From NCBI GenBank assembly GCA_030278955.1, contig JAOANR010000015.1, positions 36,798,487 to 36,862,486 on the forward strand: a DNA stretch of 64,000 nt, given 5' to 3'. Within the stretch, counting starts at the first letter, position 1, and the number at the start of each line of letters is the position of its first letter. The stretch comes from Hygrophila difformis. Its lineage: Eukaryota > Streptophyta > Magnoliopsida > Lamiales > Acanthaceae. This document shows positions 31,837 to 42,733 of this stretch, in pieces. A program made the position numbers and the translations under genes. Below the pieces are notes generated by a model, which had not been told where the DNA came from, made no database searches, and saw only the letters and a list, made by a program, of their open reading frames with translations.

Positions 31837-34330
31837 TGTAATACCCGTAAATTTTAGAATATAAAAATAGGAATTAATCCAATAGGAGGGAAGGTTTTGT
31901 TTCCGAGAACCCGTAGACGCGGAAATGCACGGAAGTCAAAGGACGACGAATTAGAACCCGACGGAGCAAGACCGACGGTCTTAAGATTTCAAGCATGAAA
32001 TCGAATTGAGACGGAATAAATTTATGATGAGAAGCATAATCCGAAAATGACCCGGAAAATCGAGCGCGAAAACGTGGAAGGATAGAAGTCCGAAAGAGAG
32101 GAGAAAAAGACCCGACGGATCGAATCGCACGGACCCGCCCGGACCGCAGTCCAGGCGAGGGCCGCGCGCTGGCCGGGCGGGGTTTGGCCAAAAGGCGCGC
32201 CAACCCCGCGTGGCTCCACAGGTTTTGGCAACTTGCGCGTTTTCGGCGATTTCTTACCATAAATCGACCCCCGACTTTGGAAAGCAGATTTTGGTCGAGG
32301 GGAAAGCTTTTAGGGCGACCTAGGGCTGCCTCCCCACCCTTTTCATCAGTCACAAATCACCCTCCACTCTCCCCAAACTCTCCCAAGCCAAAACACCTTC
32401 CGACGACTTTCCGACGACTTTCCAATCACTTCCCGGCGACGAAAACCGACGGAGGAGGCGTGGAATACAAGATCCCTAGTGTTCTAAACTGTGGTAAGTC
32501 GTTAATAGATTTCCATTTAAGTTTTTGAACCCGAAAACTCGATCTAACATTGGATTTCTTCGTCCGATTTGAAATCGTGGCCAAAGTCGGAAGCTTGACG
32601 TTGAGGAGATCCGTTCGTAGCAAATTTAGACGAGCCAGCGACCTTAGGATGACCAAAACTCCCTATCACTGTAAGTTGAGCCTTCCATATCAATACGGGT
32701 GATTTAGGGGCGTCCGGTATAGTCGTAATGTAACGAAACGTAAAAATCGAAGTTAAAAACCCCAACTTGCGCAGTTTCTGAAATTGGCCTAAAACTCCTA
32801 TTTTGAGGATTCAATCCGAGAAACTCAAAACTAGACTTTTAATCCTAACACATAAATCTAGGTTGTGTAAAAATTTCAGACATTTTCGTTAACGTTTGCT
32901 ATTTTAAATCGCATCGAAAAGAAACTGTTTGACAAAACGTATTTGAAATCTGCCTATGAATATGTCCGAACTTAGTGAGTCTATTTCTATATTTTCTAGT
33001 CCGATTTGATCTTTACAATCTAAATGAAAGTTGTAGATAATCATGTCTAGTATATGTGGTTAAAATTTCAGAATTTTTTGAGTCCATTTGATATGTCAAA
33101 AAGCCAATTTTCCGAACTGTGACAAATCTGTTTTGAGACAGTAAACTGTTTCCGTATTAAATTTGATTTTTGACATGTTTCCTCAATTTATTTCGAGAAA
33201 GTTAAAACACAAAAGTTGTTCGTTAGGGTGTTTTGCATAAACATTGAAATTTTCAGATTTTTCGGACTTAAATCAAATTTTTAAATTGAAAAGGCGTAAA
33301 CTGTGACGCCAAGATACTTTTAAATCGAAGGATTTTGAAATTTCGAAACGAACGATCAAAAATTTGAAATACGATACATCTATACTTTTGAAAAACCCCG
33401 ATACATAAAATCTAAACGATACATGAGATACTTGGTGGAGGGTGAGTGCTCTGCAGGGTGCCCCTCTAGCCTTTCTCTTCGGGCCTATAATGGACGAGAG
33501 AATTTGATGAGATATTACGCCAATCAGCGGGAGATACATGGCCTACTCTCTCGGGTTGTCCGTATGGATTTCTCGAGACTCCGGAGTGGTACTGGGTATG
33601 GCAGATACGGCTGCGGCCGCCGGATCACTGGCTAAACGAGATACTTACGAAACGGCTGCGGCCGCCGGATCACCGGCTATACAAAACACTGAGAAATGGT
33701 TACGTAACGGGGAAATAAAAGATTTAATGTTTTTAAGTATTTATTTATTTTTGCATGTCTTTAAATTATGCATTTAAATTATGTCTTTAAATTTCGTATC
33801 ATGACTAAATTGTTATTGTGGATTAAATGCATGTTCAAGTACACAATTAAAATATTATTTCCTTCAAATTTTGTGAATACATGTTAGAAGTGAAATTTTA
33901 AATTATCTAATTAAATGTCTTTATTGCTATGTTAGGATCGACTTACTCAGTATTTTATATACTGATAAAATTGTTGTTTCCTCTTTTCTTTTCAGAGTAT
34001 GAAGATAATGCATGAGCATATGCATTGGGGGATGGAAAAACCTTAACATTGTTTTTATGGCTTTTGTGATACTTGCATAACGGGCATGTAAATCCCGAGT
34101 TTTGGCCATGTCGGCCCACTTTACATTTTTCCGCTGCGATATATTATTACTACTACTATATGTGTGGATGCTACTTATTATTATTTTTAAATAGATTCCG
34201 GACTTGTTTTTAAACCTTTTTGCAATACCTGTAGCCTTGCATCTCTTTGGCAAGCTCGGAGAATCCGTGTCTTGCTAGAGAGATGTGGCGGTGACATCCC
34301 GGCCTGGGTTATCAAATCCGGGGTGTTACA
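31837..34330 (+). repeat. 3' LTR of the Gypsy element
   Basis: 2,494 bp and nearly identical to the 5' LTR, with the same internal landmarks: donor-like GTAAGT at 32494, GC-rich hairpins at 33619-33677, TCAGTA/TACTGA hairpin 33947-33965, and AG at 33995. Confidence 0.95.
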
Positions 34331-34335
34331 CACTT

Positions 34336-34666
34336 GGTTAAGGTCGTTGACACTCCTTATCTCAGATATTAGAGATCAATTGCCTAGGATACATTGGTAT
34401 CACATTCTACGAGAAGGAAATGTGGTAGCAGATTCGTTGGCCAAACTTGGTGCTAAATCGGAGGTGTTCTTTAACATGTAGGCTTTCCCGCCGGACGAGG
34501 TTCGTCGGGCATTAGTAGCAGATCAAGCGAGCACTTGGTTCCCGCGATTTTGAAGTTATTTTCTTCCTTTCTCTTCTTCATCCCCATTCCGTAGTTTTTT
34601 TAGTTTTCTAGTGCTTTTCTTTTGCCGACGTCTTGAAATCACGATTCACCAAAAAAAATAAAATAA
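34336..34666 (+). pseudogene. 5'-truncated LINE tail with RNase H remnant
   Basis: The frame reads IHWYHILREGNVVADSLAKL and then ...SEVFFNM, the C-terminal RNase H motif of plant L1 LINEs, followed by FPPDEVRRALVADQ in another frame after a stop. The 3' UTR ends in an A-rich tail (AAAAAAAATAAAATAAA). The flanking repeat AATTGGAATCCAC (25505-25517 and 34667-34679) shows it inserted first and was later split by the Gypsy element. It is related to but distinct from the LINE piece at 16,486. Confidence 0.8.
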
Positions 34667-34679
34667 AATTGGAATCCAC

Positions 34680-36777
34680 ATATAATTATAAATGTTGCAC
34701 TAAATATCAAAGCATTTCTAAATTAACAACTTAATATATAAATATGCATTTGTATTATGTATATAACGGAGTGTAATTGTTAGCAACCTTTTTAATGAAA
34801 TGAGTATTGAATTAAACTATTTTCTTGACACAAGAACTTAAGCATATAAAGTTTCTTAAGTATATCCTCTTTAAATTAAAATGATGATCATACATCCTTT
34901 TCTTGCAACCGCAATCTTAGAATCATGTTACAAAATATTCAAAAAATAAAGCTAAAAAGATGAATAAAAATACAAATGACACACATTTATTAATATTTTT
35001 GTAGTTCGAAATTGTAAAACAAGTGCTTTTCAATAGGTGATAGTTACAAATATAATAAATAAACAGATTTAGACAAATGAGCTCTAAAAATACAAAAAAT
35101 TCAATCTCGCCCTTTTACAAAAACAGTCTTTTTAAGAACAATCGAGATCCAGCTTATGTGTTCTGCAATTTTTCTTGATTTTGTCACTACTAATTGAAAA
35201 GTTATATACGTACAAAATATAGTACCTTTGAATATTTGATGGCATCAATTATAACACTCCAAGGGATATATAATTACTAACATGGAGAAAATTGTCCACA
35301 AATTCATTGAATCTTAATTATAATTAATTTTCAAAACTGGTCTTGCAAGCTTAGGATGCTGAAAGTATCAACTCCCCAGACTTCTAATAAGGTGTGCCAC
35401 TGCTAATGTAGACAAAACAAAGTATAGAAAATGGAGATCAGAGAAGAATTCTGGTATACATAGCTGACTTTGGCAAGAAAAAAAAAAGAAATACTAAATC
35501 CCAACTACAAAAGATAAATCCCAAGAGGGAGTGTGTAAGATAAAGTCATAGATTTGCCTAACTAATTCTCCCAATTAATTAAGACAGTCAAACTAGTTAA
35601 TTATATTACACATTCTGTTTGCAGCCCCCACTTTATTATAATTAACCTCATTTCTCTAATGACTTTACACTTTCAAATCCATTATTAAACATTTCAATAT
35701 TCCTCAATATGTAATAGGATATTAGTGATTAGTTAAAATCTGTTATTAATTATGTTTTCCATTGTTGAAATTGCGGTTTAAGGTTATGATTAAGGAATTT
35801 TGACTATGAAGGCAAAAAGGAAGAAAAATGTAGCTTCATACCCACGTATGGAGTCTAGTAATTTCTCTGTCGTGAATTGCAGGGAAGAGAAAAAAGGTAT
35901 AATGAAACTGGGGTTTTCAAGTAGCTAGATTGACATACAGGAGTGGTTTGTCTGAATTTTTGGGACAATAAGACATGGAAAATGTCCATCTATCTATTTT
36001 AATTGGATTGTTGTGACTTCCACTGGTTATTTAATTTAAGTAAAATTAAAGTGGGCGGTTTTATTGATTAATTAATTATTTATTTTTGTTCTTTTGATGG
36101 ATAAGTGGTTTATTGTTAGGATTGGTACATAACAAGAAGGGTTCCAATAATTTTTACTGGTTCAAGGATGGACAGAACCTTCCATCGAATTATTCGAATA
36201 TACATGCGCTGCAAGGTCTTTTTATTTTATTTTATTTTAATTCTATTTATTATAGAAGTTTGGACTTTCAGCTTATGCAAAATAAGAAGTGGATTTCACA
36301 CTCCATGTTGATCGTTATACGCTTATTTTGTCAATGAGTAGCATTAATTTTTTTTTTTGTTCGATTATAATAACAGCTCATTACAAATTGATGCATATGT
36401 ATACAAATAGAGAGATTTTAAAGACCGGTTGAAAAAATTAAATTGATCGCAATTTGAAATAATTTTTATAAGATGTGCAATTTGAAATAATTAACAAGGG
36501 ACTAAACTAAAAAGTCAAAACAATTAAACTTCTCAATTTATATTTATTTCTCGTTTATACTTGTATTTGAGTGTAGGTAAAACCATGGGCCGGTCCAGTA
36601 GAATCCTCTACGTCCAGATATCTATACAGGCTGACCCAATCCTATTGTAAAAATCATGAATGGGCTACGGCCCAATTAAGCATTGTACGTTGGGCTTATT
36701 TATTACCCAAAAAAAATAAAATTATTTAAATAGCAAAATACTATCCTTGGGCTTTTATTACCCATAAGACCATCTCC
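34680..36777. other. Intergenic, no gene seen
   Basis: Two kilobases of AT-rich sequence without recognisable genes or repeats. Short frames (for example around 36,113-36,337) have no motifs. Confidence 0.4.
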
Positions 36778-37478
36778 AATGGTCCCCTAAAACCCAAAAT
36801 GGGGTGGCATCTTCTCTCCAACAATACCCTAAAACAAAACCTATTTTAAGTTTTTTGAGTTTTATGAATAGTAAATACTCAAATTAAATTAATTGCAATT
36901 TCATCCCTCCAATTGTTGCAAGTTAAATATTGATCTAATTTTGTATTATGCTTGATAATTTTATTCTTCATACAAATTTTTTGTTAATTTATTTTATAGT
37001 TAATTAGATTAAAGGTTTCTTTATAAAATAAATTTTAAACATAAAGATAACTAAATTTTTAAAGTTTTGGCACAATCTTAGCAATCATTAGAAAAATTTT
37101 ATTAGCATACGAAAATATAATTAAACATAACACATATCAAATACTTAAAAAGGTACAATATTAAACAATCAAATAACTATGCGAACGGCACATATTTTTA
37201 ATTTAATATGTATATTCCGCCATTTAGTGTAATTCTTATTCTAATTATGTAATTCTTTCTTAATTAATTAGTATTGAATTGTATGTGGGGGTTAATGTAT
37301 AATCTATAAGAAATGAAGGGTATGATTGAAAAGATAAATAAGTTTGTATGGGAAAGAATATATAGAGAATATTCTTTTGAGTTTGAGTTTAGTGTAAATG
37401 GTTGGAGATGAATTACTGTTTGATGTGACATTTACTGTAAAATGGATTTGGGTTTAGTGTGGACCATTGGAGATGGTC
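36778..37478. mobile_element. PIF/Harbinger (Tourist-like) element, 701 bp
   Basis: The terminal inverted repeats GACCATCTCCAATGGTCC and GGACCATTGGAGATGGTC are nearly perfect over 18 bp, and the flanking TAA is duplicated (36775-36777 and 37479-37481). A 3-bp TAA duplication is characteristic of PIF/Harbinger. The interior is AT-rich and non-coding. It lies just beyond the 3' end of the KCS gene. Confidence 0.85.
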
Positions 37479-37716
37479 TAAGACAACTTTCAAAAAGATC
37501 TTTGTTTTCCAATACTTCATGTGGGGAGCTGACTTGCAGTTTGCACTATATCTAGCTAAACTAAAAAAAACAAAAAACAAGAAAAAAAAAGGAAGAAAAA
37601 AAAAAGGGAAAACAAAAACAGAAACACAATGAAACAACTAGGGGTTGGTGTGGGTTTTCAATTCTCAAGGTTAAAATTATTATATTGCTCATTATTTTCC
37701 ACAACAAACATTCATC

Positions 37717-39135
37717 TCAACTACTTTGCACACCCTCAGGTGGCTCCAATATGTCTTGATTCACCCATCCATACTTCTCCAAATAAGGGTTTGCTGTGTT
37801 CTTTGGAGGGTAGCCATCAATGACATCTCCCCACACATTTCCATCCCCCAAATCCCTAACCACTTCCCACACACAGCTATTACACTTGAACCCTGAACCA
37901 AAGCTGATCATCCACACTTTGTCCCCTTTCTTGAGCCTCTTCTTGGCTTCCATGTACCCCAACACATACCACAGGCTGCTCGCCGACGTGTTTCCAAATC
38001 GATGTAGAGTCATCCTAGATGGCTCCACGTCGTAGTCACGTAACCCTAAGCTCTTCCTGACCTCCTCAATCACGGCGGTCCCTCCGGGGTGTAGGCAAAA
38101 ATGATCGATCCCGGCCTTAAGGTTGAGAACCGGTGCTTTCCCAGCAACTTTCAACAAGGCGTATTTGATGAGTTCCTTTAGAGGCAATGCTCTTTTTGCC
38201 AAGCTTGCGATGTTCTTGGTGAAGGCTTGAGCTGCGGTTTTAGGGAGATTTTTACCTAGGAAAAACCCTAGGTTTCCTTTTTCGTCCTCTTTTTGCAAGC
38301 AGGCACCATATGCTTCATCGCTAGCACCTAAATGAGTGCGAACAAGGTATTTGAGCCTCAGTTTCGCACAATCCTTGAAAGCCCTACTATTTGTGAGGAG
38401 GATTGCACATCCTCCCGAGCGAAAGAGGCAATTTGTCAGAATCATGGACCTGTCATTGCCTTGGTACCAATTTGGAGCAATGGCCTCAGAAGTGAGAACT
38501 AGGGCAAAACAATTCTTACATGACTTAAAAATATTCTCCACAAGATTGATCGAAATTAGGCTTCCACTGCATCCCATACCGGTGAGATTGAAGGATTTTA
38601 TGTCCTCTCTCATCTTGTAATAATTTATGATCCTTGATGTCAAGGAAGGATAACAAGTAAGCAATGCCACGTTCACCACAAGTACATCAATTTCTTGTGG
38701 CAAAACGCCCGTCTTCTTGAACAACTTGTCCAAGGTATCGGTGAAAAACTCTTCCATCTCCAAGATCCCATCTTTTATGGTGGGAGAATTCTCTCGACCT
38801 TCAAGAATGTTCCTCGGACCATAAGTATCCTCCCCTATACCGGAATTGACAATTGCGCGCAAGAGAAACTTGTACTCGCTGTGGCCAAGATTTTTGTTCC
38901 GGGCTATGATGTCGCCACTGAATTTTGTGCTCAACTTTCTGTCATCAGAAGGTTTGTGGCACTCATAATGCACCATGTAGCAATATTGATCCATTTTACG
39001 AGAATAAATCTCGTACAATTTGTATAGAAAAACCAAGAAGCAAAATGAGAATACAAGCACAAAGTAAGGCTCCATAGTAGAGTTCAAATGAGGAAAAAGA
39101 AGAATATGTAGTAAGAGGGTTGTAAGTGCTGCCAT
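37717..39135 (-). CDS. KCS12: 3-ketoacyl-CoA synthase (KCS), KCS12-like
   Basis: Condensing enzyme of the endoplasmic-reticulum fatty-acid elongase: it joins malonyl-CoA to a long-chain acyl-CoA, feeding wax, suberin or cutin-related very-long-chain lipids (family knowledge). One uninterrupted frame of 472 codons. An N-terminal membrane segment (about 23-40) is followed by the FAE1/CUT1 domain. Catalytic Cys189 lies in GMGCSGSLISI, His349 in HPGGTAVIEE and Asn382 in RFGNTSASSLW; the His-Asn spacing of 33 is standard. NCLFRSGGCAILL and YMEAKKRLKKGDKVWMISFG are family signatures. The single-exon structure and short N-terminus fit the KCS12 subgroup. Met21 (39075) may be the true start, because the TATA box lies only about 20-30 bp upstream of Met1. 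No lesion is visible. Confidence 0.95.
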   Translation of the reverse strand: MAALTTLLLHILLFPHLNSTMEPYFVLVFSFCFLVFLYKLYEIYSRKMDQYCYMVHYECHKPSDDRKLSTKFSGDIIARNKNLGHSEYKFLLRAIVNSGIGEDTYGPRNILEGRENSPTIKDGILEMEEFFTDTLDKLFKKTGVLPQEIDVLVVNVALLTCYPSLTSRIINYYKMREDIKSFNLTGMGCSGSLISINLVENIFKSCKNCFALVLTSEAIAPNWYQGNDRSMILTNCLFRSGGCAILLTNSRAFKDCAKLRLKYLVRTHLGASDEAYGACLQKEDEKGNLGFFLGKNLPKTAAQAFTKNIASLAKRALPLKELIKYALLKVAGKAPVLNLKAGIDHFCLHPGGTAVIEEVRKSLGLRDYDVEPSRMTLHRFGNTSASSLWYVLGYMEAKKRLKKGDKVWMISFGSGFKCNSCVWEVVRDLGDGNVWGDVIDGYPPKNTANPYLEKYGWVNQDILEPPEGVQSS

Positions 39136-39153
39136 TGATTTGTATATTTATTT

Positions 39154-39165
39154 ATTTATATATAA
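39154..39165 (-). promoter_or_regulatory. TATA box of the KCS gene
   Basis: The minus strand reads TATATATAAATA here. With the usual 25-35-nt spacing, transcription would begin at about 39,130-39,137, that is at the first ATG of the open frame. Confidence 0.6.
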
Positions 39166-39554
39166 GGAAAAGCAAGGGTTTTCTGGGAAGAAAATTATTT
39201 TTCAAGATTTACTCCTTTATGAATTGGGTTAGTTGAGGAACTTTCAGTTAGCTTACTTGAAAGAATTGAAGACATGCTGTTGTAATATGATGAAAGGTGA
39301 AATGAATTTTGCTTGTCAGCATCTTAACCTTCATCTCCCATGAGACCATATACATATAGGTGAGCTCTAATATTTCATTGAATATCCACCACGGTTAGTT
39401 TGTTTGGAAGTAGATAAATAATAATCATTTCTTGACGGTTCATCCACCTCGCTTTTATGGCAATGATTGAAAAATTGTGCAAAATGAGTAAGGTCCTAAT
39501 CTTGGCGGAATAGAAAGAAAATTGTGCAAATGCAGCTGTGTTGCAATATAGACT

Positions 39555-39690
39555 TTTTGTGATGTTTTTGGAGTGTACAACTATTTTGTGATGTGTGCCA
39601 CTATTTTTGTGATGGATATTTTCTTTAATGTTTAAGAAATATTGTGATGAGTGAGAATATTTTTGTGATGTAAAAAACTCAAACATCACA
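39555..39690. repeat. TTTGTGATGT quasi-repeats
   Basis: TTTTTGTGATGTTTTTG, TTTTGTGATGTGTG, TTTTTGTGATGGA and TTTTTGTGATGTAA recur at roughly 30-50-bp spacing. Confidence 0.5.
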
Positions 39691-39768
39691 AAATTAAATG
39701 CTCACAGCAGAGCTGCACCACTGCTTGTGCATGTGGTCTGCACAAGAACTCAGCCGAGAAAAAATATA

Positions 39769-40042
39769 TACTCCCTCCGTTTTTTTGTTAACTTCACCCA
39801 TCCTGCATTTCACGCAATCCAATACACATTTTCAATTGTTAATAACTCAAATTGTATGAAAGTAAAAATTATAAAAGTTTGATATTCTAAAACTACGTGA
39901 TTAGACGAATCCAACAAGATCTAACTTGACTATGTTTTATCTTATATAACTATATCAAAAAGTTGAATCAAAGTTACTCAATGAATAGTATTTACTATAC
40001 TAATGATGAACTTAAAAAAAAAAAAAAAAAACGGAGGGAGTA
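39769..40042. mobile_element. Stowaway-type MITE (~270 bp)
   Basis: The ends TACTCCCTCCGT and ACGGAGGGAGTA are inverted at TA sites. The interior words GATTAGACGAATCCAACAAG and GTTGAATCAAAGTT are shared with the MITE at 41,025. Confidence 0.85.
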
Positions 40043-40195
40043 TATATATATAGATATACATTTTTAATGTTGAAATCATTGATACCAGTAGTGTGGGGAA
40101 ATTATCCTACACTAATTAAATATTAAAGTTGCATTTTATTTATTGGTGGTAGTACTTTAGTCTACGCAAATGATACCCTGGATTTGATGTTCTTT

Positions 40196-40197
40196 TA

Positions 40198-40282
<85 letters not shown>

Positions 40283-40283
40283 G
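40196..40283. repeat. (ATT)n microsatellite, ~85 bp
   Basis: Nearly perfect ATT repeat of about 28 units with one G near the end. It is the longest microsatellite in the window. Confidence 0.95.
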
Positions 40284-40289
40284 TTATTA

Positions 40290-41020
40290 TTTCCCTTCTA
40301 GTTCTATTTGTTTAAGATAAAAATGTTTCTTCTTCATAAAAATACGAAACAACATTGAACACACCCTTAACCCCTTTCAGCTTTATTCGACCTTTATTGT
40401 ATATATATATTTATGTGAGTAATGGTATTGATCATTTTGAGACTAGTGCAAAAATAGTCCTATGATTATTAATGCTGCAAGTCCAGCATGATTTTAATAA
40501 ATTTTTTGTATCCTGTTACCTGTAACTTGGAGGAGTTGTACCACGGGTGAGAACTGATGAATCGAAAAGTTGGAAATTTTCTTGGTATTATTGGCAGTCC
40601 CAACTTCCATTCATAACCAGTACACAATAAGGAGTATTTATTATATATATACCACTGTATTTGTTGTGGCATTTCCACGATTATGACATTTTCACAAGGA
40701 AAATTCACTTTTGATCTCATAGAATTTTTTTCCACCAACTTTTGGTCTCACATTTCTAAAACTTCACTTTTGATTATTTTTTACACTTTTAGTCCATTAG
40801 TTTATTTTTAACAAAAAGTATTCATATGGAGTTAATGTGCAATTCTTAAAAATTTGTTTAGTTACAAAATGCCCACAATTTAATTAAAACTCCATAATTA
40901 ACTAAACATTAATTTCTTCATTTGCAGTAAATAAAATTATTTGTGAATTTATTAGAAGAATAATATTTATTAATAATAAAATTTTTAGACTGTTTAATAA
41001 ATATATTTAATTAACTTTGT
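40290..41020. other. Intergenic, no gene seen
   Basis: AT-rich. TTTTGGTCTCACATTTCTAA and TTTTGATCTCATAGAA at about 40,709-40,765 hint at a decayed repeat. No coding region was recognised. Confidence 0.3.
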
Positions 41021-41024
41021 TAAT

Positions 41025-41244
41025 ATACTTCATCCGTCTCATTTTTAATGCTTAATAAATTAAATTATTTACAAGAAAAAATTAGAAAAATTGATATTAT
41101 AAAACTATAAGATTAGACGAATCTCACAACGTATCAATTGACTATATTTTTCTTACATAACTATGATAAAAATTTGAATCAAAGTGAAATAGTGAATAGT
41201 GAAAAAAATTATTTGTAACAAAAACGCTGAGACCGATGTGATAT
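41025..41244. mobile_element. Diverged Stowaway-type MITE
   Basis: The left end TACTTCATCCGTCTCATTTT and right end GCTGAGACCGATGTGATA are degenerate inverted repeats. The interior GATTAGACGAATCTCACAAC and AATTTGAATCAAAGTGAAA matches the younger copy at 39,769. Confidence 0.65.
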
Positions 41245-41306
41245 AAAATATTTTAATTGATATTTATTAAAACGGTAGAAAATTTTTAATATAATAAATG
41301 CAGTAC

Positions 41307-41640
41307 ACACTACCAAAAAAAAAATCCAGTTTACAGACCATAAACTTCGGTTGCTAACCCCTGTTAGCAACCGAATTCACGACTGAATTTTTTCGGTCGC
41401 GGCGGGGTGTGGTTGGAAGGATGAGTTCAAGCCCTTGTGAGGCCAATATTATTTTCATTTGGAAACTTTTGGTGACCAAATTTTTCGGTCGTGGATTTTA
41501 GTGACCGAAAATTTTGGTCACTAATTCGGTCATGCTAAAAAAAATAAAAAATATTAAAAAGTAAATTTAAAACTTAGCTACCAAAATTTTCATTGGCTAT
41601 TTCAGTAGCAAAAGTCCGACCAAAAAATTTTCCCCACAGG
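41307..41640. mobile_element. CACTA-like fragment
   Basis: CACTACCAAAAAAAAAATCC at 41,309 resembles a CACTA end. It is followed by inverted and direct GGTTGCTAAC, GTTAGCAACC, TTTTCGGTCG and AGTGACCGAAAA words of subterminal type. I could not find the opposite end, so it is probably truncated. Confidence 0.5.
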
Positions 41641-41789
41641 ATGTTTTCTAACCAAGCGACTTTGGCAAGCTCTCTAACACTCCAATTATAATTCAGCCAC
41701 CGTGTCTTATTCTTATATACTTATCCTTTCACCCCTTTTATTGATGCAGGGAATGGTTTTGGTGCATACATGTGCACATGCATACTTTA

Positions 41790-41960
41790 TTTATGTGATG
41801 GGAGAAATGTTTTATTTGATTGGAGATATGTTTAATGTGATGGAAGAATATTTTGTGGATGTGTGATGAGATTTTTTTTTTTTTTTTGTGAAGGATGGAA
41901 TATGTGATATAAGGAATGTTGTATGTGATGGAAGAAATATCATATCTGATGTATGCATAT
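41790..41960. repeat. GTGATGG quasi-repeats
   Basis: TATGTGATGGGAGAAATG, AATGTGATGGAAGAATA and TATGTGATGGAAGAAATA recur, framed by ATGCATATGCATAC-like and TGCACATGCATAC words. The pattern resembles the regions at 9,010, 11,790 and 39,555. Confidence 0.45.
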
Positions 41961-42092
41961 GCATACTATTGAATAGGTAGCACCGTAACCGAATTGATTA
42001 ATGCATACTTGCTAACGAGAAGTATTGAACTTTGGTCAATATGGAGCCCACACACATATCTATCACTTGGATACACAACATTTCAGGTCTTT

Positions 42093-42318
42093 TTTTTTTG
42101 AGGAAAAGAAAAACGGCATCATATTCTATTCAGAACCGAAAAGTTTTGGTACATCCCACAAAGCCCATAGTCTGAAGAATAAGTATTTCGAAATGGCCAA
42201 GAACTCAACAGGACTCAATAATAGCGACAAAGGAAAACAACTTTCAAGAAAACTGAAGCCTCCAAAACCAAAAGCTTGCAGCATAAACAACTACATTATC
42301 CTTCCCTCAGCAGAGATG
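42093..42318 (-). mobile_element. 5'-truncated LINE tail with exact 17-bp target duplication
   Basis: On the minus strand the insert ends GATGCCGTTTTTCTTTTCCT followed by a poly-A tail (T run from about 42,090 on the plus strand). The 17-bp repeat ACAACATTTCAGGTCTT flanks it exactly at about 42,075-42,092 and 42,319-42,335. Length and tail fit a severely truncated L1 3' UTR. The frame across it is not a gene. Confidence 0.8.
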
Positions 42319-42335
42319 ACAACATTTCAGGTCTT

Positions 42336-42728
42336 AAGATGCAATGTTAAATATATATTATACAATTAAATTAAAAATTAAATAAAACAGAAAATATTAA
42401 TTGAATAAAAATAATATTAATATTATAATTCGCTAATGAAATAAAACATAAAATTAAATTAACTAAATTACTAACTAAATTAAAGAAAAAGATAAAAAGT
42501 ACAATCAAAATAATTATATTAGATATAAAAATTTGTCCAGAAAATTTAAAATAAATTAAAATAATGAAATATCGTATTAAAAATAATAAACTAAATTCAA
42601 TAATTTTTTCTCATAACTGAATTCAGTATTTAAATAAAATAAAATAAATATAGAAGAAAAAACAAATATAAAATTCAATAATTATGTCAAAATAACTAAA
42701 TTAAAGAAAAATAATAAAATACAATGGA
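42336..42728. other. Very AT-rich intergenic sequence
   Basis: Runs of AAATAAAATTAAATT-like sequence without features, ending at the LTR target site TATTA. Confidence 0.5.
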
Positions 42729-42733
42729 TATTA

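Larger units (their letters stand above)
25520..34330 (+). mobile_element. Gypsy-type LTR retrotransposon with deleted pol (8.8 kb)
   Basis: Long terminal repeats at 25520-28014 and 31837-34330 both start TGTAATACCC and end GGTGTTACA. The exact 5-bp duplication CACTT lies at 25515-25519 and 34331-34335. The primer-binding site and polypurine tract are intact. The interior carries a coiled-coil ORF, a telomere-like block, gag and protease, but RT, RNase H and integrase are missing, so the copy cannot move on its own. The two LTRs differ only at scattered sites, which implies a fairly young insertion. The gag/protease sequence and element order fit Ty3/Gypsy. Confidence 0.95.

Noticed and set aside
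42025..42369. 114-codon plus-strand frame
   Set aside because: It runs through a poly-T tract and a reverse-oriented LINE tail with a 17-bp target duplication, so it is not a host gene.
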